In this document: one piece after another, positions 48,173 through 57,081 of the stretch | Layout: every line of letters begins with the position of its first letter | How positions within the stretch are numbered: position 1 is the stretch's first letter | Assembly: GCA_003666325.1 (NCBI GenBank) | Contig: QPIL01000120.1 | Coordinates: forward strand, 1 to 64,000 | Source of the DNA: Methylococcales symbiont of Iophon sp. n. MRB-2018 | GTDB lineage: Bacteria > Pseudomonadota > Gammaproteobacteria > Methylococcales > Methylomonadaceae | Direction of reading: 5' to 3' | DNA: 64,000 bases | Position numbers and translations under genes: made by a program | Notes under the pieces: generated by a model | What the model was told of the DNA's origin: nothing | Seen by the model: the letters and a program-made list of their open reading frames with translations, nothing else | The model's database searches: none

Positions 48173-48313
48173 ATGAATCTTAAAATTATCTTTATTCCAC
48201 TATTGTTTTTTGTATCCTTTGCTTATTCAGCCAATGCAAACAGTTTATTTTCAGCCGCCATGTACCGACTGAAACCAAAACTGACGATAAAGAAGGGGGC
48301 AAATAATGGATAA
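48173..48313 (+). CDS. Possible small secreted peptide upstream of mpl
   Basis: 46 residues: a clear signal-peptide-like N-terminus (NLKIIFIPLLFFVSFAYSANA) and a basic tail. It overlaps the mpl start by eight bases in another frame, and the mpl ribosome-binding site (AAGAAGGGGG) is inside it. Could be a coupled leader ORF or chance. Unrecognised. Confidence 0.3.
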   Translation: MNLKIIFIPLLFFVSFAYSANANSLFSAAMYRLKPKLTIKKGANNG

Positions 48314-49697
48314 TAATGTGCCTCAGAAAGCATCATTCCACCTGCATATTTTAGGTATTTGTGGCACCTTTATGGGGGGGCTTGCCTTAATAGCTAGAGA
48401 ATTAGGTTATCAAGTCAGCGGTTCTGACCAAAATGTATACCCACCCATGAGTACACAACTGGAACAACAGGGAATTACTCTGATGAATGGATACAGTGCT
48501 GAAAATTTACAGTGTAAACCTGATTTAGTCATCATTGGTAATGCTTTGTCTAGGGGTAATGAGGAGGTTGAAGCCGTTTTAAATCTTGGGCTTAAATATA
48601 CCTCAGGTCCTCAATGGTTATCTGAACATCTGTTACAAAATAGATGGGTTTTAGCTGTTGCAGGTACACATGGAAAAACCACAACAAGCAGTATGTTGAC
48701 ATGGATATTAGAGTATCAAGGTTATAAGCCTGGGTTTTTAATTGGCGGGGTTCCATTAAATTTTGGATTCTCTGCTCGACTAGGTGAGTCTGATTTTTTT
48801 GTTATAGAAGCTGATGAATATGATTCTGCTTTTTTTGATAAACGCTCTAAATTTGTTCATTATCGTCCTCGAACCGCAGTTCTAAATAATCTGGAATTTG
48901 ATCATGCTGATATTTTTGAAGACTTGGATGCGATCAAAAAACAATTCCATCATTTAGTCAGGACTATTCCTGCTGATGGTTTAATTATTAGTCCTGAAAA
49001 TGAGCATAATATTAACGATGTTATTGCAATGGGTTGTTGGACAGCGATTGCAAAAACAGCCATTAATAGTGATGCTGAATGGCAAACCGTGTTATTGCAG
49101 GCAGATGGTAGCCAGTTTGAAGTCTTTCACAAAGGAGAAAAGCAAGGTGTAGTTAACTGGGCACTCAGTGGTGAACACAATGTATACAACGCTATGTCAG
49201 CTATTGTGGCTGCAAAACATGTAGGTATACTCGCTAATGATGCCATTCATGCACTGGAGACGTTTCAAAATGTAAAGCGGAGGATGGAGATTATTGCCAA
49301 TATTAAGGGCATTACCCTTTATGATGATTTTGCTCATCACCCAACGGCAATAAAAACCACATTAGATGGGCTAAGAAAAAAAGTAGCCAATGAAACCATT
49401 ATAGCTATAGTTGAGCTACGCTCTAATACCATGCGAATGGGGATTCATACTGAATCTTTAGCGCAATCACTTGCACTAGCAGATAGCGCGATTATTTATC
49501 AACCAGCAGATTTGAATTGGGATTTAACAAAAGTGTTGAGTTACGCAGACAATATTCAGCTATGTACAAGTCTGGATGATATTATCAGACAATTAAAAAC
49601 AGAAACAGAAACAGAAACAGATTCAGTCAAACACTTGGTGTTGATGAGTAATGGTAGTTTTGGTGGAATATCTCAGCGTTTGATAAATGAGCTATAA
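48306..49697 (+). CDS. mpl: UDP-N-acetylmuramate--L-alanyl-gamma-D-glutamyl-meso-diaminopimelate ligase
   Basis: 463-residue Mur ligase that reuses the murein tripeptide. LGICGTFMGGLALIARELGYQVSG, P-loop AGTHGKTTTSSM near residue 118, EADEYDSAFFDKRSKF and YDDFAHHPTAIKTTLDGL define it as Mpl, not MurC. A short TETETET run near the end is encoded by a hexamer microsatellite (49600-49622). With nagZ, amgK and murU in the window it belongs to peptidoglycan recycling. Confidence 0.97.
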   Translation: MDNNVPQKASFHLHILGICGTFMGGLALIARELGYQVSGSDQNVYPPMSTQLEQQGITLMNGYSAENLQCKPDLVIIGNALSRGNEEVEAVLNLGLKYTSGPQWLSEHLLQNRWVLAVAGTHGKTTTSSMLTWILEYQGYKPGFLIGGVPLNFGFSARLGESDFFVIEADEYDSAFFDKRSKFVHYRPRTAVLNNLEFDHADIFEDLDAIKKQFHHLVRTIPADGLIISPENEHNINDVIAMGCWTAIAKTAINSDAEWQTVLLQADGSQFEVFHKGEKQGVVNWALSGEHNVYNAMSAIVAAKHVGILANDAIHALETFQNVKRRMEIIANIKGITLYDDFAHHPTAIKTTLDGLRKKVANETIIAIVELRSNTMRMGIHTESLAQSLALADSAIIYQPADLNWDLTKVLSYADNIQLCTSLDDIIRQLKTETETETDSVKHLVLMSNGSFGGISQRLINEL

Positions 49698-49700
49698 ACA

Positions 49701-49734
49701 GCCCATGATGGTTTCATCACGGGCAAGTGTTTTT
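49701..49734 (+). terminator. Terminator-like hairpin after mpl
   Basis: GCCCATGATG-GTTT-CATCACGGGC, then AAGTGTTTTT. One G-U pair. Lies between mpl and the convergent 99-residue gene. Confidence 0.65.
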
Positions 49735-49750
49735 AAAAAAGATGCGGTTC

Positions 49751-50050
49751 CTAAGCTAATAAATCATCCATCTTAGCTTTTACAGTAGAGTCATAATGAC
49801 GCATCAAGGCCAATTCTGTAGGTCTTGGGGGCATGCTCGCTTCAACCTCTACTTTTAATGCAGATAGAAAATGGCGCTTTAAAGTTGAATCTTCTGGAAT
49901 TTGTAATGGTGTTGTCGTTGCAACAGTGGCAGTTATTGCCGCCGTTTCTTCAACACCGGCTGGTTTTGGATCTGCCACGTTAGCATTAGTTTTATTAGCT
50001 GGTTTAGATGAACTACAAAACAGTGCTTTAATGGTATCTAGGATAGACAT
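49751..50050 (-). CDS. Hypothetical protein with a duplicated RH(F/Y) helical motif
   Basis: 99 residues: short hydrophobic N-terminus (MSILDTIKALFC), an Ala/Thr-rich linker (residues about 30-48), and a C-terminal domain in which LKRHFLSALKVEVEASMPPR and LMRHYDSTVKAKMDDLL look like two related helices, each following a P-(E/T) turn. No family recognised. Convergent with mpl. Confidence 0.6.
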   Translation of the reverse strand: MSILDTIKALFCSSSKPANKTNANVADPKPAGVEETAAITATVATTTPLQIPEDSTLKRHFLSALKVEVEASMPPRPTELALMRHYDSTVKAKMDDLLA

Positions 50051-50139
50051 GTATTTTTCCTCTTTTTTAATAGGTATTACAGGTTTTTTTGGTAGACGCT
50101 ATATTACACCATTTATTCTTAAACATGGTATAAAAGCCG

Positions 50140-50262
50140 TTTCACTCCCTTTGTCATTCTTACATGTTCTCAGCAAGAATCTAGCTGTTTAAAACTAGCC
50201 CCCCCGATAACAGACGTTGGGAATGATGTGTGCTAACAGAGGTTCCAGTTATTTTGCTATAA
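50140..50262. repeat. Fragment of the dispersed element
   Basis: CACTCCCTTTGTCATTCTTACATG through GTGCTAACAGAGGTTCCAGT matches the middle of the element, more diverged than the other copies (CCCCCCGATAACAGACGTTG). Confidence 0.7.
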
Positions 50263-50332
50263 GTTGCTTGAATTGCTTGTGAAAAATGATTACAGTCATG
50301 CAGTTAATTAAAGAAAAGATTGAGGATATACT

Positions 50333-50770
50333 ATGAAAATAATAAAAAATATAAAATATTTCATGCTGTTAGGCACAATATTTTTTGCTGGATCAAGCTA
50401 CGCATTTGAAGTAGGTGGCGCACGTCATTACTGTAAACCCCCGCAGTTTAGAGAGTTTTCCCCACCAGAAAGAGTGAGGAATCAGCCTTTTATCGAAGTA
50501 GAACCTGGCTCAGAAATTTCTGTTAAAGCAACGGGTTCAATTGACCCAAGTAGTATCCGAGTTTTTGCCAAGAAAATAGTGCTTAAACCTACTATTGTTG
50601 ATAAGAAAAGTTTTTTTCTAATAACAGCTACATTGCCCGCTGAATTACGCAGTGGCTATGTTAGGATTGATTTAATAGCGCAAGCGGATAAAAGAGAATG
50701 TACGGGTAAGGATGGTTGGCTGATTAAAATAAAAGACACGGGGGACTCAGGGCTCAAGACTAAAGACTAA
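50333..50770 (+). CDS. Secreted protein of unknown function
   Basis: 145 residues with a signal peptide (to SSYA, about residue 24). The mature part has two Cys (HYCKPP and RECTG) that may form a disulfide, and a beta-rich stretch EVEPGSEISVKATGSIDPSSIRV, reminiscent of an Ig-like fold. The last residues (GDSGLKTKD) and the stop are encoded by the edge of a heptamer array, so the native C-terminus may be lost. Unrecognised family. Confidence 0.65.
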   Translation: MKIIKNIKYFMLLGTIFFAGSSYAFEVGGARHYCKPPQFREFSPPERVRNQPFIEVEPGSEISVKATGSIDPSSIRVFAKKIVLKPTIVDKKSFFLITATLPAELRSGYVRIDLIAQADKRECTGKDGWLIKIKDTGDSGLKTKD

Positions 50771-51123
50771 AGACTAAAGACTAAAGACTAAAGACTCAGG
50801 ACTAGAGTAACTGGGATCTCTGTTACCACACGTCATTTCCGAAGTCTGTTATCGGGGAGCTAGTTTTAAACACTTGGATTCCTGTTTAGAACATGCAGGA
50901 ATGACGGAGGGAGTGAAGCGGATCTTATACCCTATTTAACAAATAACTCTGAATGAAAGAGGTTTAGTTGCTCTGTGTTTGGGGTTAATTTTGTTAGTAT
51001 GTTTTATCAGAAAAACGACCAAAAAATAGCCATTATCTTACCAAATACTGCTTGTTTTGTTTATGGTTTTTGTTTAATTTATTGTTATAAATCAGGTGGT
51101 TGTTGTGTTTTTAAGGGTTGACT
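50743..51123. repeat. Heptamer array plus dispersed element, inverted orientation
   Basis: 50743-50806 holds about seven GACTAAA units; the element follows from AGTAACTGGGATCTCTGTTA to GTTTTTAAGGGTTGACTAAC. Its small frame has a stop near 50937. Confidence 0.9.
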
Positions 51124-51178
51124 AACTAGCCATGCAATAATTTCAACTTCTTTGACCATACCCAGATGGCGAATTTCT

Positions 51179-51216
51179 TCCTCTCGTTCCCACGAGGGAA
51201 CCTAGGAACGAGAGGA
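51179..51216. repeat. Perfect palindrome TCCTCTCGTTCC / GGAACGAGAGGA
   Basis: 12-bp perfect arms around CACGAGGGAACCTA, within the 'cgttcccacg' type of environmental repeats. Downstream of mtnP (minus), where it may work as an imperfect terminator. Confidence 0.65.
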
Positions 51217-51240
51217 AAATGGTTTTAACAGTTACTTTAA

Positions 51241-51990
51241 TCATACAAGGGCGAAGCGATTAATATAGCTTTTCAATATCTTTAATACCTGAAGCATTCC
51301 CTGTTTTACATGGTGTTCTATTTTATCCATAGTGATTTCATTTTCTGATTTTCCTGCGGCCCAGTTAGCAACAACAGCAATGGAGGCATAATGAAGTGCT
51401 AGTTCTTTTGCTAAAGCAGCTTCTGGCATGCCTGTCATGCCTACTAAATCACAACCATCTCGCTGCATTCTTATAATTTCTGCCGACGATTCAAGCCTAG
51501 GCCCTTGAGTGCATCCATAAGTGCCTTTATGACTGATAGTTATATTCGCTTGTTCGGCAGCTTGTATAAGGCGGGTGCGAAGTTGCTCATTATAAGGGTG
51601 GGTAAAATCAATATGGGTAACTTGGCTCAGATTCTCTGCAAAAAAAGTGTGTTCACGATGGTAACTATAATCAATAATTTGGTCAGGTAGAACAATATGA
51701 GTGGGCGACATTGAGGGTGTAATTCCACCTACAGAGGCTATGGCAATAATTTCAGTGACACCATACTCTTTTAAACCCCAAATATTAGCACGGTAATTAA
51801 TTTTATGAGGTGGGATAGAATGGGGAGAACCATGACGGGCAAGAAAGATGATTTCTTTGTCATCAATCTTTGCAAATACAAAATCAGCAGATGGTTGGCC
51901 GTAGGGTGTTTTTATGGTTTGGGTAGATGTGACTTCTAAACCATCAATTTGGTTGAGCCCAGTACCACCAATGATTGCAAGTTTTGACAT
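51241..51990 (-). CDS. mtnP: S-methyl-5'-thioinosine phosphorylase
   Basis: 249 residues, purine nucleoside phosphorylase family 2. IIGGTGLNQIDGLEV, LARHGSPHSIPPHKINYRANIWGLKEYGV and RLESSAEIIRMQRDGCDLVGMTGMPEAALAKEL are the substrate blocks. The linkage nagZ-hpt-mtnP is like Pseudomonas, where the neighbouring enzyme is specific for methylthioinosine; MTA specificity cannot be excluded from sequence alone. Confidence 0.88.
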   Translation of the reverse strand: MSKLAIIGGTGLNQIDGLEVTSTQTIKTPYGQPSADFVFAKIDDKEIIFLARHGSPHSIPPHKINYRANIWGLKEYGVTEIIAIASVGGITPSMSPTHIVLPDQIIDYSYHREHTFFAENLSQVTHIDFTHPYNEQLRTRLIQAAEQANITISHKGTYGCTQGPRLESSAEIIRMQRDGCDLVGMTGMPEAALAKELALHYASIAVVANWAAGKSENEITMDKIEHHVKQGMLQVLKILKSYINRFALV

Positions 51991-51999
51991 GGGAAAACC

Positions 52000-52539
52000 T
52001 TATGGAGAGCAGGCAAAAATACCAGGCGCATTTCTTAAATAGCCTTTATAGTCCATACCGTAACCAAACAAATAGCGGTTTTCAACATCAAGCCCTATAA
52101 AATCAGCTGTAATCGGTTTTTTATGGTTTAAAATTTTATTCACTAAAACGGCAGAATAGGTGGCCTTTGCGTATTGTTGCTGACAATACTGAATAATAGC
52201 TTGTAGTGTAAACCCTTCATCAAGAACATCATCAATAATAAGTACTGTTCTATCTTTTAGGTTTGATTGTGGTTTTTGAATCCATTTGATTTGTCCGCCT
52301 AATGTTTGCTTGCAATATCGACTGGCGTTAATTGTATCAACAGTACAGGGCATGGTTAAACGTGTTAATAGTTTACCCGAAACAACGATGCCACCATTCA
52401 TTACGCAAAGAATGACAGGGTTTTTGTCTTTCAAGCGGATATTGATTTGAGCTGCCATGTTGTCAATAGCGTTTTCAACTTCACTTTCTGGGTAAAGCAA
52501 GTTAGCAGAGGCTTCTATTTGTTTTATTTCTTTAAGCAT
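52000..52539 (-). CDS. hpt: Hypoxanthine-guanine phosphoribosyltransferase
   Basis: 179 residues; salvages hypoxanthine (and guanine) with PRPP. The PRPP motif is VLIIDDVLDEGFTLQAI; CVMNGGIVVSGKLLTRL and ADFIGLDVENRYLFGYGMDYKGYLRN are the other binding loops. It uses hypoxanthine, the product of the adjacent methylthioinosine phosphorylase. Overlaps nagZ by eight bases. Confidence 0.92.
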   Translation of the reverse strand: MLKEIKQIEASANLLYPESEVENAIDNMAAQINIRLKDKNPVILCVMNGGIVVSGKLLTRLTMPCTVDTINASRYCKQTLGGQIKWIQKPQSNLKDRTVLIIDDVLDEGFTLQAIIQYCQQQYAKATYSAVLVNKILNHKKPITADFIGLDVENRYLFGYGMDYKGYLRNAPGIFACSP

Positions 52540-53542
52540 GAATGAATTGTTTAATTTGAGCTGAGGATTGTTGCCATTGACTGCATTTTAATAACTGAGC
52601 ACGAGAGAATTGAAATTTGCCTTGCATGGCTTTTAGTCTTTGTTCTCTTTTGCTATTTTGAGTAATAGGGATATGGGTTAAAACTTGCTCTGCTGCTGTG
52701 GGATTATTACACACTAAAACCATGTCACAACCTGCTTGTAAGGCTAATTCCGCACGTTGGCTAAAGTCGCCCATTGATACCGCACCTTCCATGCTCAAGT
52801 CATCACTAAAAATGGCGCCATCAAAATTTAATTGGTCGCGTAAAATTTCTTTGATCCATCGTGTTGAAAAGCCAGCAGGTAGAGAGTCTATTTGTGGATA
52901 AACCACATGAGCTGGCATAATGGCTTCTAAGCCTTCATTGATTAATTGTTTAAAAGGGAGCAGGTCTTTTGCAAAAATAGTTTGTAAATCACGGTCATCA
53001 ACAGGTAGTGCTAAATGTGAATCTAGGGCAACAGCACCATGACCAGGGAAATGTTTGCCTGTTGCAGCCATGCCGGCAGAACACATTCCTACTCTAAATT
53101 GGCTGGCTAATTGTGTGGCAAGCTGCTGATTTGTAGAAAAAGACCTGTCTCCTATGATATTGCTAATACCACAATCTATATCGAGTACTGGGGCAAAACT
53201 AAAATCTATACCTACTGCCAAAAGCTCAGCCGCCATTAACCAACCGGCTATTGCTGTCAGTTCTGGTTGCTGGGCATAAGTTGCAGCAGCAGGTAATTTG
53301 GAAAAACCGCTTTGAAATCGCTGCACTCTACCGCCTTCTTGGTCAACGGCAATTAGAATATCACCGTTTCGAATGCTACGAATCTGTTGGATAAGTTGGG
53401 TGATTTGTTCTGGAGCGTTATAATTGCGTGAGAATAAAATAACCGCACCTGTGTTTGGGTGATTGATTTTTTCTTTTTCTAAAGTGGTGAGTGTTAGACC
53501 CTCCAAGTCTATCATTACTGGGCCAATAGGTAGTTTTGTCAT
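52532..53542 (-). CDS. nagZ: Beta-N-acetylhexosaminidase NagZ
   Basis: 336 residues, glycoside hydrolase family 3; removes GlcNAc from anhydroMurNAc peptides in the cytoplasm. GPVMIDLEGLTLTTLEKEKINHP, VDQEGGRVQRFQSGF, the catalytic loop KHFPGHGAVALDSHLALP and FSDDLSMEGAVSMGDF are present. First gene of nagZ-hpt-mtnP. Confidence 0.96.
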   Translation of the reverse strand: MTKLPIGPVMIDLEGLTLTTLEKEKINHPNTGAVILFSRNYNAPEQITQLIQQIRSIRNGDILIAVDQEGGRVQRFQSGFSKLPAAATYAQQPELTAIAGWLMAAELLAVGIDFSFAPVLDIDCGISNIIGDRSFSTNQQLATQLASQFRVGMCSAGMAATGKHFPGHGAVALDSHLALPVDDRDLQTIFAKDLLPFKQLINEGLEAIMPAHVVYPQIDSLPAGFSTRWIKEILRDQLNFDGAIFSDDLSMEGAVSMGDFSQRAELALQAGCDMVLVCNNPTAAEQVLTHIPITQNSKREQRLKAMQGKFQFSRAQLLKCSQWQQSSAQIKQFIHA

Positions 53543-53658
53543 GTTTATGGAGAGCTTATGCGAGTTTTTATTATAGGGTTAAGTTTGTTGATAGATTTCA
53601 CTAATATCTGGCTTTTGAGGAACCAATATAAACCAAGGGTATTGGCTATCATTACAAA

Positions 53659-53820
53659 GTAAGTAGCTAAGTATAATTAATTTAACGGGTTTTTACCTAG
53701 GATTTTTTTATATTGAAGGTGCATAAATTAGTGTGTAGTAAGCAAGCTAGGCAACAAATTATGCAACGCAGAAGAGGGTAAAAAAGTCGCGTTAAATTAA
53801 TTATGCCTTGGTGCGTAGTA
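53659..53820. repeat. Palindromic TATAATTAATTTAACG repeat, near-complete copy
   Basis: Left arm AAGTATAATTAATTTAACGG and right arm CGTTAAATTAATTATGCCTT are inverted; the interior has CTAGGCAACA and ATGCAACGCAGAAGAGGG. Partial copies at 23139, 34991, 56862 and 62910. The rest of 53543-53936 shows no gene. Confidence 0.75.
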
Positions 53821-53936
53821 GGCGATATAAATTAAATGGACCTAGTTCTATACTGTCTTGTTGTAGATGGGAGTGTGGTTGAAAACGCAATGCTGAGCCT
53901 ACTAAGATTAACATTAAAATAAAAAATAAGAACTTT

Positions 53937-54992
53937 ATGAGTGTATCTAATCCATTGTTTCAGCCTGCTCAAGAACCTCTGCCTGACAATAAACTAGCGG
54001 TCTCATTTAAAGTGTTGCTGGGGCTGTATCTGATTATTCCATTAAGTATAGTGGTTTATATTATTGACCAATATTATTGGGGCAATTATTTGCAATCTAT
54101 TCTACCCAGTCGTCCAGAACATTTTATTATCTTTCAAATTCTATTCGGTACCCCACATATTATTGCCAGTGCCATTATGCTAACCAGTAATAGGGAATAT
54201 TTTCAGTTTTATAAGGTGAAATTGTTAGTAATGACATCTTTAATTATACTGCTGTTTGGAATAGGCAGTTTGTTTATACCTTATAGAGTGTTATACGTTA
54301 CAGCAGCCTGCTGGACTGTGTATCATGTGTTTAAACAACAACATGGTATTGCCAAAGGCGTTTGCAGATTACCAGATTGGGCTTTTTGCTGGTTGCTATG
54401 GATGAGTGTCAGTGCTGGTATTTTTATCTATATTGGTGTTTTTTTAAAAAATAGTCTAGGTGTCCAAGAAACAGAATGGGTAAAAATGATTGCCTTTGTT
54501 TTGGTTGCAGGTTTGATATTAAGTAGTATTTTATGTCAACGGCATATACAAACTACTTTTGGCAAATGTTTTATGTGGTCAAATACTTTGTTAATAGTCA
54601 GTAGTTATTATATGTATACCCAGCAGTATTATTTTTTGGCTATTCTTATTCCACGTCTTGTGCATGATGCAACGGCTTATGTTTTTTATGTAACCCATGA
54701 TTACAATAAGCATCATTTAAACCCACAAAATGCACTTTTTAAATATGCGAAGCGTTGTCGTTTGCATGTATTTGTCGTGTTACCTTTGTTTTCTTTTGCT
54801 CTGGCGTTTATTTTGCAGGCTTATGGCGATGAGTGGGTTAACATGATTACCCGTTTTTTCTTTGATAGTGAAATTCGTAAGGCCGTCACTTTAGGTATCA
54901 TAGGATACTTGTCATTAATGCATTATTACACAGAAGCTTTTACTTGGCAGGCGGGTTCTCCTTTAAGAAAATATATTCGATTTTCAAAATAA
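53937..54992 (+). CDS. Polytopic membrane protein with conserved-looking histidines, unknown
   Basis: 351 residues with about nine hydrophobic segments. Histidines cluster near membrane borders: FGTPHIIAS (about residue 73), VYHVFKQQHG (130-138), RLVHDATAYVFYVTHDYNKHH (about 237-257) and LMHYYTEAFTW near the C-terminus. This pattern is like di-iron membrane oxidoreductases (desaturase, hydroxylase or carotenoid-cleavage types), but no known signature fits exactly. Its 3' end meets murU from the other strand with 22 bases between. I do not know the function; methanotroph-type lipid modification is one possibility. Confidence 0.75.
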   Translation: MSVSNPLFQPAQEPLPDNKLAVSFKVLLGLYLIIPLSIVVYIIDQYYWGNYLQSILPSRPEHFIIFQILFGTPHIIASAIMLTSNREYFQFYKVKLLVMTSLIILLFGIGSLFIPYRVLYVTAACWTVYHVFKQQHGIAKGVCRLPDWAFCWLLWMSVSAGIFIYIGVFLKNSLGVQETEWVKMIAFVLVAGLILSSILCQRHIQTTFGKCFMWSNTLLIVSSYYMYTQQYYFLAILIPRLVHDATAYVFYVTHDYNKHHLNPQNALFKYAKRCRLHVFVVLPLFSFALAFILQAYGDEWVNMITRFFFDSEIRKAVTLGIIGYLSLMHYYTEAFTWQAGSPLRKYIRFSK

Positions 54993-55014
54993 AGCGTTCT
55001 ATTTTTGTTGATAT

Positions 55015-55695
55015 TTATACTTTCGCATTCGTAGCTGCAAGAAGTATATCAAGTTCTTTTAGGCGTTCTGGTGTGCCAATATCCATCCAAAAGCCGTCAA
55101 ACTTTTCACCTGAGACTTGGTTTTCTGCCATCGCTTGTCGCAATAAAGGAGCTAGTTTTTTTATTCCTGGCGGAATGTTTTTAAATAGATCTGGATGGTA
55201 AAGTCCTATGCCACTGTAAGTTAATGTCGGCTGTCCTTGTGAGGCGAGTATGTGATCGTCTGCTAAATGAAAATCACCTTCTGGATGATACTCAGGATTA
55301 GCAATTAACACTAAATGAGCACGTTTAATTTTTTTATTAAGCAAGGTATGGAAGGGGAAGTCATTAGCAATATCACCATTAACTAGCAGAAAAGGTTCTG
55401 ACCCTAATAAAGGTAAAGCATTAATAATACCGCCTGCCGTTTCTAGTGCCATATTGCCTTCATCAGAATAAGCGATAGACGCATTAAATTGTTTACCATC
55501 CGCTAGCACTTGTTTAAGCTGTTTGCCAAGGTGGGAAATATTGATCACAATGTCATTAAAACCAGCAGCAACGAGTTGTTCAATAGTATATTGAATAATG
55601 GGTTTACCGGCTGCCAATAAAAGAGGTTTAGGTGTGGTATCGGTTAAAGAACGCATTCTTTTGCCACGTCCTGCGGCTAGAATCATTGTCTTCAT
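55015..55695 (-). CDS. murU: N-acetylmuramate alpha-1-phosphate uridylyltransferase
   Basis: 226-residue sugar-1-phosphate nucleotidyltransferase: LAAGRGKRMRSLTDTTPKPLL, VNGDIANDF and FWMDIGTPERLKEL. In Pseudomonas the amgK-murU pair forms UDP-MurNAc from recycled MurNAc and bypasses fosfomycin-sensitive synthesis; the same pair, divergent from lptD, is found here. Overlaps amgK by four bases. Confidence 0.93.
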   Translation of the reverse strand: MKTMILAAGRGKRMRSLTDTTPKPLLLAAGKPIIQYTIEQLVAAGFNDIVINISHLGKQLKQVLADGKQFNASIAYSDEGNMALETAGGIINALPLLGSEPFLLVNGDIANDFPFHTLLNKKIKRAHLVLIANPEYHPEGDFHLADDHILASQGQPTLTYSGIGLYHPDLFKNIPPGIKKLAPLLRQAMAENQVSGEKFDGFWMDIGTPERLKELDILLAATNAKV

Positions 55696-56693
55696 GGTTT
55701 TGTAGGTAGAGTAGATGAGTAAGCAAGAAGAATATTCTGCTTTAAGTAATGGTTAAATGATTCAAGCTCGGGGTATTTTTCACAAACTTGACTAACATAG
55801 TCAAGCGTGCGCGGTATATCCTGCAAATAACTGGATTTCTGATCGCGGAGATGTAAACGCGAGAAAATTCCAATCGCTTTAAGATGTCTTTGTAAGCCCA
55901 TTAAATCAAACCAACGTGTGAATGTTTGCAAGGAGGCAGTAATCAGTCCTGAATCGGTTAGACGTTGAAAATACAGTGTCATCCATTGCTCAACCTGGTC
56001 AGTCGGCCATGCGATATAACAGTCACGGAGTAAGGAAACAAGATCATAAGTGACAGGGCCAATGACAGCATCTTGAAAATCAATAACACCTGGGGAGTTT
56101 TGTTTTAAAACCATCAAATTTCTACAATGAAAATCTCTATGTACGCAGACCTGAGGCTGTTCCAGTGCGGAGCTAATTAAAACCTGGTTGAGAGCTGATT
56201 TTATAGGATCAGGCATTGTTAAGTTAAGTGTTTTATTTAAAAACCACAGGTAAAAAATGGAAAGTTCTTTATCAAACAGTGCTTCGTTATAATAAGGCAG
56301 TTGACAACTGTTAATATCTATACAGCTTTGCAGTTGGTGTAAGCAATCAAATGTGCTTTTGTATAGTTCTAGGGCATTATTGCTAGTAAGCATATCTAAA
56401 AGACAGTGGCGACCAAAATCCTCTAGCAATAAAAAACCGTGTGCTAAATCCTGATGCACAATTTCTGGAACGTGAATTCCTTGTTGCTTAAACAGTGCTG
56501 CAATTCGAATAAAAGGTTCGATGTTTTCTTTTTTAGGGGGGGCATCCATAACAATATGTTGCCCGCTTTGATGGGTGACTCTGAAATATCGTCTGAAGCT
56601 GGCATCACTGGAGGCGACTTCAAAATGCGTGATTTCTAAATTAAGTGTATTTTCTAACCAATGGATTATTGATTTTTTGCGGATATCTATCAT
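55692..56693 (-). CDS. amgK: N-acetylmuramate/N-acetylglucosamine kinase AmgK
   Basis: 333 residues from the ATG at 56693 (a TTG seven codons upstream is also in frame). Aminoglycoside-phosphotransferase fold: catalytic CVHRDFHCRNLMVL and metal site GVIDFQDAVIGPVTYDLVSLLRD. Phosphorylates the anomeric carbon of recycled MurNAc. Paired with murU. Confidence 0.92.
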   Translation of the reverse strand: MIDIRKKSIIHWLENTLNLEITHFEVASSDASFRRYFRVTHQSGQHIVMDAPPKKENIEPFIRIAALFKQQGIHVPEIVHQDLAHGFLLLEDFGRHCLLDMLTSNNALELYKSTFDCLHQLQSCIDINSCQLPYYNEALFDKELSIFYLWFLNKTLNLTMPDPIKSALNQVLISSALEQPQVCVHRDFHCRNLMVLKQNSPGVIDFQDAVIGPVTYDLVSLLRDCYIAWPTDQVEQWMTLYFQRLTDSGLITASLQTFTRWFDLMGLQRHLKAIGIFSRLHLRDQKSSYLQDIPRTLDYVSQVCEKYPELESFNHYLKQNILLAYSSTLPTKP

Positions 56694-57081
56694 TGAGTTT
56701 ATGCACTGATGCAAATTAGAGCGTAATAAAGGATGTAAATTTTACAGCGTATTGTCTTTTTGTGACATTTGTTTTGTTAAGCTAACGCACAATAAATAAA
56801 CACCCCAGCTTGCACAGGGTTTTTATTTATCTTTAAGGAGTAACGAAACAAGCATAGCAGGCTAAGTATCTAGGGATAATTAATCTAACATTTTACTGGT
56901 CTTTTTTGCATATTCTGCGGTGCATAAATTGTTGCCTAGCTTGCCACCTGCCTTGCTTGATATTGCTGCCATTTTTCTTTTATAAGGGAGTTAAGGTAAA
57001 TTTATTGAGTTGATATTTTAAAACTAAGGTAAAATACACGCAATTTTTTTATAAAACTAGCCAACTTAGCGACTCTTACCT
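56694..57081. other. Divergent promoter region amgK / lptD
   Basis: About 390 bases. It contains AATAAATAAACACCCC and GGGTTTTTATTTAT (a hairpin near 56793-56832) and a partial palindromic repeat (56862-56945, TATCTAGGGATAATTAATC to GCATAAATTGTTGCCTAGC). No gene. Confidence 0.6.
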
